Source: Helichrysum umbraculigerum (lineage: Eukaryota > Streptophyta > Magnoliopsida > Asterales > Asteraceae). From it: a stretch of DNA of 64,000 nucleotides. The position numbers and the translations under genes were made by a program. The notes beneath the pieces were generated by a model. It made no database searches. It saw nothing but the letters and a program-made list of their open reading frames with translations, and was not told the origin of the DNA. Location: positions 372,001 through 436,000 of the forward strand of contig CATIUR010000017.1 in the NCBI GenBank assembly GCA_949592205.1, given 5' to 3'. This document shows, one piece after another, positions 54,773-64,000 of the stretch. Within the stretch, counting starts at the first letter, position 1, and each line of letters starts with the position of its first letter.

Positions 54773-57067
54773 GTGACACTTGAAGCATGACATCTGCTTT
54801 CGTGATTTACTCACTTTTACTTTCTCATTTGGGGTCTTAGGCACTAAAGGATCGGATATTTGTTCCTTATTAACCTTATCATCAATCTTAGTATCATTGA
54901 GCACTCCACCCGAGACAAACTTTATTTTGGTGGGTGGAGACATCTTACTATGATCAGATGATAGGTTCTTAATAACATCCTTCTGTACCTCTGACTTTTC
55001 AGGTTTATCAGTTACCACAATCTCAGGATTAACATCGGTCATTTCAGCATCTGTAGGAGTTATAGTGTAATTGGCATTAAAAGGACGAGGTACATCATTG
55101 TATCCTAATCCAGTCTTGTCCTTTACACTACGTTGAGCATCTAGCATTTTATCCATTTCAACAGTTCGGTAGTTCTCAATCTTACGATCTTGATCTACTA
55201 ACTTTTGTTTAAGTTCAGCTAGCTCTCTATCCCTATCAGCTATCGTTTGATTTAAGTCCTTGATGTTTAGATAAAGACCATCTATAAGTATGGATTTTTC
55301 ACTTATGGTATTTCTAAGTGAAGTCTTATCAGAAACATCAGACTTAATTTTATTCTTAAGATCTATCTTATCTGTACTTAGTCTTAACACATCACATTTA
55401 GCCTGTTCAAGTTCAGATATCATAGACCTATTAGAATCAGTTATAGCACTAACTTGGGATGACATATTTTGATTTGACACATTTAAAACGCTTAATTGAG
55501 ATTGCAAATCAGTAACTAAATAGCAAACATCAGCAAGAGAAAGAATATCTAAACATACCCTTTTCTTGTCGGTCTGCACCTCAGCCATGCGTGCCACAAA
55601 ATTTTCTGGACTTAAATCAGCAGTTGAGTCCAGATACAGCACGTCATCATCACTTGCTTTTTCTTTAAACACAGGCACCTTCACTTGATGTTCATCACTA
55701 GTGGGCATGTAGGACATTGATTCAACAGTTGTCTCTTGATCTTCGATCTCAGCCATCAAAGCTTCTTCAGACTGAGCCTTCCAATCATAAGACCCATATA
55801 ACTGCTTAACCACCAAGGCTTTGGAAGACAGAGTGCTTCCCGAACCTTGCTTCCCATTAGCTTCTACCTTAGGTCTTTGACATTCACGAGCGAAATGACC
55901 AATACCCTGACAGTTAAAGCATCTGATCTTGGTTTTATCAAACCCTGATCTATTGCCCAACACCTTTCTACCAGTCCTCTTGAGAAAATTCTTAACTTTT
56001 CTGGAAACAAATGCTAATAGTTCCTGAAGTTCCAATTCCTCAGCATAGTCAGGATCAAGCTGTTCATACTCCTCATCGAACAAAATAGGATCATTGAGCT
56101 TTCCCTCAATGTAGTTTTCATACGAAGCAACGAATGAAGCAAGAACAGAAAGTTGTTGTTCAGCAGATTTCACACTCATAGGCATCTTTTGATGCTCTTG
56201 AGGTGACTTCTCAGTATGCTTCACTTTAGCTTCACTACCAGCAGAGGAAATAAAACAGAGATCCTCAGATATCATTTCACCGTCAGTATCAGTATCACCA
56301 ACTAACAAAGCAGTGGTCGAACTCGATGACGCATTCGAGAGATTAGTTTTTCCATGATAGATCCCAGGGTTCTGAACCTGATCAGAATCTGTTTCTCTCG
56401 ATTTGTTAGCGAAATCATAACCTTTAAGCTTGTCAATGACCTGCTCTAAAGTCATGGTTGCATATCTGGTTTCATTGTCTGTGATCATTACACCATACAT
56501 CACCCATTTAGAAGGTAAACCCTCAAGAAACTTGTCGGTTTTCTCCACCTCCTCCATAGTGATTTCATGATATTCAATCTCACTTAACAAATGGTAGAAA
56601 CGTGTGATATAAGCTTCAAGAGTTTCTCCTTTAAAAGCTTTAAACAAAGTGAACTGCTTCTTCAAAAGTTTCTTTTTGCTCGCTTGCACCTGTGGACTCC
56701 CTTCACCTTTCTTTTCAAGAGCTTCCCAAAGTGTTCTTGCAGTATGAAATGACTTCAACTGATGAGCTATATCTTTTGGAAGACACATTTTGATACATGA
56801 ATGAGACCTATTTTCAGATTTATAGGTTTCCTTTTGAGCATCACTCATGTTAGCATAGGTGACCACCACAGTAGCATTTTGAACTGTTTGTGTAGGTGCA
56901 GTGTATCCATTCTTAATACACATCCAGATTGACAGATCATGAAATCTACAGTAAGATTCAAATTTGTCCTTCCAGTTGTGATAATCTTCGATTCTCAACA
57001 ACTTAGGTGGAACGTTTGACTTTCCCACCTCGTGTTCCATTTCGATCATTCTACTTAAATCAGACAT
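54773..57067 (-). CDS. Sirevirus B gag
   Basis: 765 residues from the ATG at 57067; the TAA that ends it is a nonsense mutation in a zinc knuckle. UBN2-type Copia gag domain (about 25-235: LLRIEDYHNWKDKFESYCR; TLWEALEKKGEGSPQVQ; FLEGLPSKWVMYGVMITD). An acidic linker follows, then the zinc knuckle CFNCQGIGHFARECQRPK near 385. A long coiled coil (about 505-645) is rich in Leu, Asp and Lys. The long gag with an internal coiled coil is typical of Sireviruses. Confidence 0.9.
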
Positions 57068-57117
57068 CTTAAAGTTCAAAAGTTAAACTGTTTTTCGCAA
57101 ATTTAAAAGAAAAATTC

Positions 57118-57330
57118 TCGATTCGCAAAACTCAACTCAACTCGCAATCTCAGCTCGACTCGCAGAAGTTCGATTCGCAAGTCTCAGTTCGGATCGCACA
57201 AGATGTCAGTTCGCAAGTGATCTCGTTTCGCAGGGATCTCGGTTCGCTGCTTAGTTCGACTCGCAAGTCTCAGTTCAACTCGCAGGTTCAACTCGGTTCG
57301 AAGAAACCTTAATCTCGACTCGCGAAACGG
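57118..57330 (-). repeat. GCGAGT/ACTCGC array in the Sirevirus B leader
   Basis: About fifteen copies of ACTCGC, TTCGC, GGTTCGC and relatives between the PBS and gag. On the minus strand most copies read GCGA(G/A). It is the third place in this element with the same word, after the LTR and the env-like promoter. Confidence 0.8.
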
Positions 57331-57519
57331 CTGAAAAACCCGAAAACGAAAATTTTAGGTATTTTTACGATGGAAACTGGAAATTTCGACCGTAACTAAA
57401 CCCTAAATCGTCCAGAGAGTGTTTTTGATCGTTAATATGTACTAATGCACGTATAAACAATCCGAAAACAAACGCAATCAACACTAAAACTCTAGAACAC
57501 ACTCGTATTTAGCCCGAAA

Positions 57520-57531
57520 GCCCTGATACCA
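57520..57531 (-). other. Primer binding site of Sirevirus B
   Basis: On the minus strand TGGTATCAGGGC, two bases after the 5' LTR; initiator tRNA-Met type (TGGTATCAGAGC) with one change. Confidence 0.88.
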
Positions 57532-57533
57532 GA

Positions 57534-58077
57534 TGTAAGTCCCTAGTTCTAGGATCGATAACTTCGTTATCTGTAGTATTAAGGTGCGGAATCCCTTAAT
57601 ACGGTGTTATCTTACTAACAACGAATATGTTCTTATTGCGTTTAATAAGACTTTGCTTTAAACGATGGATCGTCAAAGCCTAGCCGTTAGGTTCGGTTTT
57701 TCTCTGGTTTTTTGAGTTCGCCGAATGCAAAAATGAAAGTGTTAACGATTTTGCCAAACAAAATCGTTTATATATTTTTGTTTCGGCTCGGCTCGCATGG
57801 GCCTGCGAGTCCAGCCTAACTCGCCTCGTAAGCCCAAGCCCAGCTTTAGCCATGCGAGTTCAGGTCTCACCTCGCAGCTCAACTCGCTGCGACTTGAGAT
57901 CTCGACTCGCTTTGCAGAAAACGTATATAATAAATACATAATTCGTCTACCTTTAATATCAAATATTAATAACAAAATGAATATGCATTTACAAATCTAA
58001 ACCAATGTACAAACATAATAATAATTACACTAGTTCTATTTCAAGCTAGATCTGTTGTCACAAACTATGTCTCAACA
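57534..58077 (-). repeat. 5' LTR of Sirevirus B
   Basis: 544 bp, partner of 20035-20578. Word array 57784-57914; TATATAAA on the minus strand at 57767-57774. Flanked by the duplicated GGGAT at 58078-58082. Confidence 0.96.
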
Positions 58078-58082
58078 GGGAT

Positions 58083-59726
58083 TTATAATATAAAATAGAA
58101 CTATTGTATTCATTCAAATTGAAACACTACGTAGGAATGCTCCATAATATTAGACACATATAGTTCAAAATAATTTGAGTTTATTTTGATTACCATGGTC
58201 ACTCTTAAAATGATTTTTTGCCTTACTGTGGGTCATGATCATCTTTAAACAGAAAACACGTTGGCATGGTTATTCATTTTAAAAAGGGGTGGTGTCTTAA
58301 TTATTAAACAGTTTCGATAGGTAACTCATGCATATAAACTTCTAGACGTCAAGTTCTTCAAAACTACATATCTTTAGCATTATTATGTCACTAGACTATG
58401 AAGTGTGCTTATTGACCCTTAAAGTAACAGATATAATTTTAACCACTCTCATTTGCTCGGTAATTAAATTCAGGAGATCGAACATGTGAACAAGGGTAAG
58501 AGTGAAAACGAAATACAGAAATGGGACTAAGATATATATATGATAGATAGTTTGCTACATTTTGTAGATTGTTTCAAGGAGTAATAAGTGAATTATTTAC
58601 TACGCAATTGATTTGTTAAGGTACGGATTTCATCTTACTTATAAAATGTTGTTTGATTCAATTTGATAAATAGTACGGATTCCCATCTTATTTTATAATT
58701 TGTTTTATTCAATTGTGTACGGATCTCATCTTACTTATAAAATGTCGTTCGATTCAATTTGATATATAGTACGGATTTCTGAACTTATTTCTTTCACAAG
58801 ACTTCGTTTCATTTGATTGTGTACATTTGTATTAAATGAATTATACATTTCCTTGCTACTTTTGTTGGACTTCTGTACGGTTATTGGCCTCCATTTTGAT
58901 CTGGATTCATTGTCGTTGTTTGTGACTTGATATTGGCCTATATATGTGACCATTTGATTTCGTTGTTAGTACTTTGTTGAAAGAACCTTTTGTTATAGGC
59001 CATTTGTTTGTTCAGCGTTTATTCTACTCTGGGTATGCGAGCTATTTACTACCTATAGGGGTTCTATAGGGGCGTCATTGTGGCACCGATGGCGTCACAC
59101 TTCCGTAGCTGTGTGATTAGTTACGGCGTCTCCTCTTTGTTTGGTGTGATAAGGGATTTTGTTAGGAGGCGAATTGGTATACCATAGCTTTTGTTTTGTG
59201 TTTGTGTTTGATTGTGGATGGAGGTGTAGTGCCCAACGCCTCATTCACCTTTGGTGATACATTGGATCTGCATGTCCGTGTATAGTTTGAACTTTTGTTT
59301 TGTTTGGAAGCTCGGTTTGTCGTACCCCTTTGGACTCTTGTTCGATTGTTCAGACTTTGTTTCGTTTGTTCAGACCTCGTTGATAAATCATTGCCATTAT
59401 ATTCGTCAGATATCTTTATTTGTACTGCTTTATTTTGTATCCGCGCACTGGGCTTTTGGCTCAGCCGCATTTCTTTCCATGCGGCAGGTTATTGATTTGC
59501 AAAAGGAAGGAGTCGGTAGCAAGGATCCGCGGCGCAAGAGATGTTAGTGAAAGCTTGGCCTATGCATTTAGTTATTTCTATATTTCTATTGAAGAAATTC
59601 GCATCAAGACTTTGTAATGTATTTCGATTTGGAAATTTTGTTAAGATTTCGTTTATATCATGAATTTTGCATTTGTATATCGTTTGTGTGACCTCCGATT
59701 TTCACCTTCGAAAATGGGGTGTTACA
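58083..59726 (+). repeat. Old Gypsy-type LTR end with tandem repeats
   Basis: 59687-59726 reads TGTGACCTCCGATTTTC...GAAAATGGGGTGTTACA, an imperfect dyad of the form usual at the 3' end of Gypsy LTRs. 58615-58830 holds about four diverged 60-70-bp units built on GTACGGAT(T/C)..CATCTTACTTATAAAATG. The LTR start is not visible. It may lie in 19322-20029 or beyond the Athila element, since Sirevirus B (and perhaps Athila) inserted here. No gene is supported. Confidence 0.45.
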
Positions 59727-59860
59727 TATGATGTGTATCACATTTCTTTTATAGAAGATTTTCATAGTAAATAACACACAATTCTAATAATTTTGATATA
59801 AATTATTCATCAAAAACATAATTTAATCTTGAATTAAATGTAGAAATGTACGAACCTACC

Positions 59861-60920
59861 CAGTGGCGGATCTAGAAATCCGTACTAGAGTATGCACGAT
59901 GTGCTAAAAAAATTTTTTGCTCGATTTAATTTGATAATTATCGGGTTATTGGTTCCTATTTGCGGTTCGGGTTGTCGAAAACATGATCTGTAAGTTGTCA
60001 AGATCAAAAGTAATGTTAAAGTAGCAAAAAACATAGCTTCTATTAATATATTTGAAGCTACAATTGTTTTCTTCTTTATTACATTCTTCAGAAGCAATTC
60101 ATAACGAAGACATATAATATTGTTTCGGCTTTAATTTATAAAAAACATACTTTTCTTTTGGAAAATTCAATCGGTAACCGAAAAGTATGAAGGCAAACAA
60201 AATACAAAAACAACATGACTAATAAAAAGCAACTTTATGTGTTATACTAACTAATATAATAATAGACAACTCTACTGATAAATGATTTTTTTTACGTTCT
60301 TTAATGTAGAGTTAATACAAGTGAGACTTTCACACATTATTAGTGGACTCCTTATGGTTAAGTTTGTATGTATCTTTAGTCTGGGCTTTAGATTTGGGCT
60401 TGATTATAATCGTTTAGGTAATAGATTGGGTCTCTTCGTTTGAGGGTATTCACCTATAATGTAAGGGTGTGTAGTAGAGATGCTCAAAAAAACCAGTTTT
60501 TAGAACCCGACCCGATTTCAACCCGGTCAAAACCGGTTTTGACCAAAACCGGTTCGGGTTTTCCAGAACCCGACGGGTCCAAACCGGTTTGGACTTTAGG
60601 GTTTAGAAACCGGTTTGGTTGAAAAACCCGGTCAAAAACCCGGTCAAAACCCGGTCAAAAACCCAAAAACCCGGTCAAAAAACCCGGTCAAAACCGGTTT
60701 TGACCAAAACCGGTTTGGTCAAAAACCGGTTTTGACTTTTTGGTCAAAAAACCGGTTCGGGTCGGGTCGGGTTGGACCCAACCCGGTTTTTGTGCACCTT
60801 TAGTGTGTAGTATATGTAACAATGTTGTATATAAAATAAAAATTAGAAAAATTAACACTGATATTTTCTTGGTGAGGGTGTGCACGTGCCACCCCTAACT
60901 CTCAAGTAGGTCCGCCCCTG
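59861..60920 (+). mobile_element. Non-autonomous hAT element, 1060 bp
   Basis: Terminal inverted repeats CAGTGGCGGATCTA and CAGGGGCGGACCTA (right end, inverted). 8-bp duplication AACCTACC/AACCTACT at 59853-59860 and 60921-60928 with one mismatch. The termini and 8-bp duplication fit the hAT superfamily. No transposase ORF. Contains a second MITE (60475-60802). Confidence 0.85.
60475..60802 (+). mobile_element. Nested MITE with AACCGGTTTTGACC foldback interior
   Basis: 328 bp, ends TAGAGATGCTCAAAAA and (inverted) TAAAGGTGCACAAAAA, perfect 8-bp duplication GTGTGTAG at 60467-60474 and 60803-60810. The interior is made of AACCCGGTCAAAA, AACCGGTTTTGACC and GGGTCGGGTCGGG words that pair with each other. 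Confidence 0.75.
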
Positions 60921-60928
60921 AACCTACT

Positions 60929-61470
60929 ATTTCCACCATAATAAGTGTTCCTATTTGAACATTCCCATAAACTTAATAATGTCAAATTTTTTCATAGTTA
61001 TCTATTTAAGAATCTCATTTTATTCAAATAAATCTTTTATTATGATCTGGTAAATCTTAAGTAGTAATGTTATTGTCGGTAAAAATTTGTTGACAAACTT
61101 GGAGCCGATTTAATAAATTCGTTCAAAAGTTGATTATTAGAAAAATGAAAATTCACACATAAAAGTTGGTCACTATAGAAATATTATTACTATAGTTAAT
61201 GATAAGTTAGTGTAATTGAGTCTTAGGTTTAAGCCAAAAAGTAATATAGTATAAAAGTATTTATTTAATCTTAGTGGAGAGATAAAGTAATTGTCAAAAC
61301 TTCCTTTTAATTTATCGTGAGAAATACTTTATGTGATTTAATCATGATAATATCTTAAAAGTATCATGAGAAATAATTATCAATTCAATTCATGAATTGA
61401 TACTAAGGGATAATAACAATAAGTGGTGAATTATAACAAAATGAATGATAAAAAGTTATTTATAGATAGA
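60929..61470. other. AT-rich intergenic DNA
   Basis: No ORF, RNA gene or clear repeat seen. Confidence 0.5.
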
Positions 61471-61474
61471 TAAT

Positions 61475-61790
61475 GATATCTTAATAAAGGGTTTATTGTT
61501 TAGTTATACTATTATATTTTTATCGTATTTATTTTAACTTGTAAATATCGTTTATTGTATGCATACTTTTCTTTTTTGGCATTGATAAAAATGGAAACTT
61601 TTCAACTTTAGTCTTACCCAAAAAGAAAAGTATAATACAATATAATAGACGATATTTACAGGTTCAATATATACAATAAATGTTATCAAAGTTTGAGTCA
61701 TACGATGGTAAAAAGTGTAAAGTTTTATATATAACGAAACAATTAACCCCTTTAATAAACAAAATATATAATAATCGTAAGTATAAGAAA
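61475..61790. repeat. Foldback / long inverted repeat
   Basis: The arm around 61538-61582 (AACTTGTAAATATCG...ACTTTTCTTTTTTGG) pairs with 61618-61662 (CCAAAAAGAAAAGTAT...CGATATTTACAGGTT). Weaker pairing extends outwards to about 61480 and 61780. Probably a MITE with long inverted ends; exact ends and target duplication not resolved. Confidence 0.55.
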
Positions 61791-61850
61791 TCTCTAAAAA
61801 CTAAATTAAATCACACACACACACAATTAGTTACAACTAGAGATTGCGGT

Positions 61851-62033
61851 CAGGGGCGGAGACAAGACGGAGGCAGTGTAGACAGCCATCTTCATAAAAA
61901 TTTCTAAATTACCTAAACTTTTTAAAAAGGTATTAAGAATATTTTAAAACTTTCACCCTCATTAAATTACAAAATAAATTAAAAAAAGAAATTATTTTGC
62001 CTTTTTTACACAAATTTTCTAACTCCACCCCTG
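61851..62033 (+). mobile_element. hAT-type MITE, 183 bp
   Basis: Ends CAGGGGCGGAGAC and (inverted) CAGGGGTGGAGTT, perfect 8-bp duplication ATTGCGGT at 61843-61850 and 62034-62041. Related termini to the element at 59861. An (AC)n run of 14 bases is just upstream (61812-61825). Confidence 0.88.
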
Positions 62034-62041
62034 ATTGCGGT

Positions 62042-62369
62042 GGTGGATCTTGGATTTATGGGTACTTGTAATTGTGGGTAAGAAATAAAGTGTAGTAGTT
62101 ACATAGAATTAGAGAAGCAGAAGTAATGAAAAAAATTGTGTTAAGGAAAATAAAAAAAGTACAAAAGATAATGCGGTTTTAATTTAGTAAGACAATTTTG
62201 CCCTTGATTATATCATGATAAATTCATATCTTCATGGTTGATGATTAAATCATGATAAATTACATCAGATATTAGTGAGGAAATGGAGATTTAGTTGGCC
62301 ATCTGAGAGTAAGAAAGTAAAATATTCGAGAAAATGCGCGTTACATTTTCATAAACATGTACATGTATA
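62042..62369. other. AT-rich intergenic DNA
   Basis: Nothing identifiable apart from CATGATAAAT-type short repeats near 62212-62262. Confidence 0.5.
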
Positions 62370-62850
62370 TATAGTTGTTAAACTCTTACGATTTATGAGT
62401 CGACTAAGAAATTCAAAAAAGGAGGCAACTCATACCGTGATTCGTAAATGTCTTTGACTCTTACGAGTCATTTAATGATTCTTCTGAGTCGTGGGCAACT
62501 CTTACGAGTCTTGGGCGACTCTTAAAAAACTGAACACACGTTTAATGTAATCTAATAAAAAAAATGATAAAATACAATAAAAAATGACTAATAATCCATT
62601 ATAAATTAAACATTTGTATTACTGGAGTAACTTTCATCATGTTTTACCTCAATCAATGATGAAAATCTAAACAATAATATACTTATAGATATAATTATAT
62701 GCATATGCATTTATGATAAAATTATGACTCTTATGAATTGAATCGAGTTACGAGTTAAAAATCAATAACTCTTATGAATTGAATCGAGTTACGAGTTAAA
62801 AATCAATACTCCGAATCATGATTCGAGTCACGAGTTAACAATTATGCATG
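62370..62850. repeat. GAGTC-rich inverted/direct repeats, possible MITE
   Basis: CTCTTACGAGTC-type words in both orientations at 62385-62520 and a 41-bp direct duplication (ACTCTTATGAATTGAATCGA...) at about 62728-62810. Outer ends GTTGTTAAACTCTTACGA and (inverted) ATTGTTAACTCGTGACTCG could be terminal inverted repeats; I could not define a target duplication. Confidence 0.45.
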
Positions 62851-63130
62851 CACATACTTATCAAAAGAACTACGATATGAATTTAATTCATGATTTATGT
62901 TATTTATTACTTATTTTACCGCCAATATTATTTATTGTTGTTAGAAAAGTCTTTGGTTCTTAAAAACTCACATATTACAATGTTATGATGTATGATATGA
63001 AGTCGTCACTACCTATATATAGTTATTTTTGGTACGATTAATGATACATATTTACTCTAGATGAATTAAATTCAACTACTATTACTTTTTCAAGAAATAG
63101 TCAATTAATGATTGTATAACGAAGAAGTCT
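62851..63130. other. Upstream region of the S1-family gene
   Basis: AT-rich, no repeat recognised; probably the distal promoter of the downstream gene. Confidence 0.4.
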
Positions 63131-63139
63131 CTATATAAT
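63131..63139 (+). promoter_or_regulatory. TATA box of the S1-family gene
   Basis: CTATATAAT, about 50 bases upstream of the ATG at 63188, a normal position for a short plant 5' UTR. Confidence 0.65.
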
Positions 63140-63187
63140 CATGCTAACCCACAATTCATTTAAATTAACACAAACTCTAGTTTGCTC

Positions 63188-63646
63188 ATGGAAAACTTAT
63201 TAGCATTTCTTTTCATCTTAGCCCTTAACTTGTTTGATGCAACTCATGCACATGTTGATAACAACAAGGATGAATTTCATAAGTTTTGTTGGACAACACG
63301 ATGGAAGGTTCGTATTAATAGTGAGGTAAACAATCTTCATATGCATTGCAAGTCGAGAGACGATGATCTTGGAGATGTTGTTCGAAATGCCGGAGAGGAG
63401 TTTGACATCAATTTTTGCCTAGCTGTTGATGCATCGACGATTTTTTATTGTGAATTTACATGGGAATCAAAGAAACAAAAAATTGTTGTTTTCGAGGTGA
63501 TCGATAAAACTAAGGACCCCGAATATTGCCATTCTAGGCATGCTAAAGGTGATTGTTATTGGCGAGTACAAGAAGATGGATTTTATATTCCCGGATTCTT
63601 TAATTCCGACCCCAATGATTGGCACAAAAGATTTGATTGGGAATAA
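63188..63646 (+). CDS. S1-family (plant self-incompatibility protein homologue) secreted protein
   Basis: 152 residues, no intron, ATG 63188 to TAA 63644-63646. The open frame extends two codons upstream to a TTG, but the ATG is the natural start. Signal peptide at about residues 1-21 (LLAFLFILALNLFDATHA), then a small beta-rich domain with the family landmarks: LHMHCKSRDDDLGD, a central INFCLAV, FYCEFTW, and paired Cys near the end (EYCHSRHAKGDCYWRVQEDGFY). Length and single-exon structure match S-protein homologues, small secreted signalling-type proteins named after the poppy S-determinant. Most members have no known role. The frame is intact, so it is probably functional. It stands alone among transposons. 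No neighbouring host gene is visible. Confidence 0.9.
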   Translation: MENLLAFLFILALNLFDATHAHVDNNKDEFHKFCWTTRWKVRINSEVNNLHMHCKSRDDDLGDVVRNAGEEFDINFCLAVDASTIFYCEFTWESKKQKIVVFEVIDKTKDPEYCHSRHAKGDCYWRVQEDGFYIPGFFNSDPNDWHKRFDWE

Positions 63647-64000
63647 GTTCTTTACAGATTAAAATTATACACTATCAAAAGTTTACATGTGTTATCTTCT
63701 CTGTCTTTGTTTGTCTTTTATAAATAGTTTATAAATTATGGCTCATGAATTCACAGATCTTGATTTCAATAAGTATATTTGACTTTCATACTTGAATATG
63801 GTTGGCCGTTACAATATATTACATGAGATTTATTATGTACTTAAGTGATTATACATACCATCAATTGAAACTTCAATATGACAATATGTATAAATAATTG
63901 AAAGTGGATACACACTATGATATTTATATATAATTATCTACCACTTTCAAAATCTATAATAAATAACATGTGATTATACAAAATTATACTATATAATAGT
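63647..64000 (+). other. 3' region of the S1-family gene
   Basis: AT-rich 3' UTR and flank. AATAAG near 63769 is a possible polyadenylation signal. No other feature seen. Confidence 0.5.

Larger units (their letters stand above)
20035..58077 (-). mobile_element. Sirevirus B (Copia LTR retrotransposon) with nested insertions
   Basis: Both LTRs are 544 bp (20035-20578 and 57534-58077), begin TGTTGAGACA and end GGGACTTACA on the minus strand, and differ at 8 positions by my count. The 5-bp target duplication GGGAT is present on both sides (20030-20034 and 58078-58082). The internal part reads PBS, gag, protease, integrase, RT/RNase H, spacer, env-like gene, PPT. A 23.5-kb Tekay-like element (27256-50777) interrupts it at the end of pol. 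Without that insertion and one CGTTC copy the element is about 14.5 kb. Confidence 0.96.

Noticed and set aside
59251..59617. Overlapping ORFs near the old LTR end
   Set aside because: Several frames are open by chance in T-rich LTR-like DNA; none resembles a protein family.

Overview
The window is plant nuclear DNA, almost entirely LTR retrotransposons stacked inside one another, with one recognisable host gene at the right end. Copia/Sirevirus, Gypsy/Athila and Gypsy/Tekay-type proteins, hAT-type MITEs and an S1-family (self-incompatibility protein homologue) gene point to a eudicot. The style of the LTR ends (TGTGACACCC... with a PPT ending gggggagaa) suggests Asteraceae, but that is an inference.

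Layout, left to right. (1) 1-6717: right part of Sirevirus A (+ strand): reverse transcriptase/RNase H, a long spacer, an uninterrupted 897-aa 'env-like' gene, PPT and 3' LTR. (2) 6718-19321: an Athila-type Gypsy element (- strand): 3' noncoding part, a spliced ORF1/env-like gene, a spacer with a hairpin array, frameshifted pol and gag, a tRNA-Asp-type PBS and the 5' LTR. Its 3' LTR is not in the window, so Sirevirus A has probably inserted into it. (3) 20035-58077: Sirevirus B (- strand), bounded by 544-bp LTRs and a GGGAT target duplication. It is split at the last codons of pol by a Tekay-like Gypsy element (27256-50777, + strand, TSD CGTTC). That element carries two further insertions: a reverse-oriented solo LTR of a related family in its 5' LTR (28657-31366, TSD GATTC), and a 10.1-kb non-autonomous LARD-like element in its integrase (37094-47197, TSD GTTAC). 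LTR differences counted by eye fall in the order expected from the nesting: about 1.5% for B, about 0.8% for Tekay, almost none for the LARD. (4) 58083-63187: an old LTR end, tandem repeats, a hAT MITE containing a second MITE, a short hAT MITE, a foldback and GAGTC-type repeats. (5) 63188-63646: an intact small secreted S1-family protein gene.

The most interesting signal is in the noncoding DNA. The two Sireviruses, the Athila element, the Tekay element and the solo LTR all carry arrays of short inverted words built on a GCGA core, each with its own word (GCGACGT, GCGAGT, CGCGATCC, GCGACGCA, GCGACACA). In both Sireviruses the array ends 7-12 bases upstream of a TATA box, once in the LTR and again in front of the env-like gene. 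That gene also looks like an independent, spliced transcription unit. In Sirevirus B its coding region is cut by five in-frame GT-AG introns that Sirevirus A lacks. Athila repeats the plan, with the same array unit in its LTR and in the spacer before its spliced ORF1.
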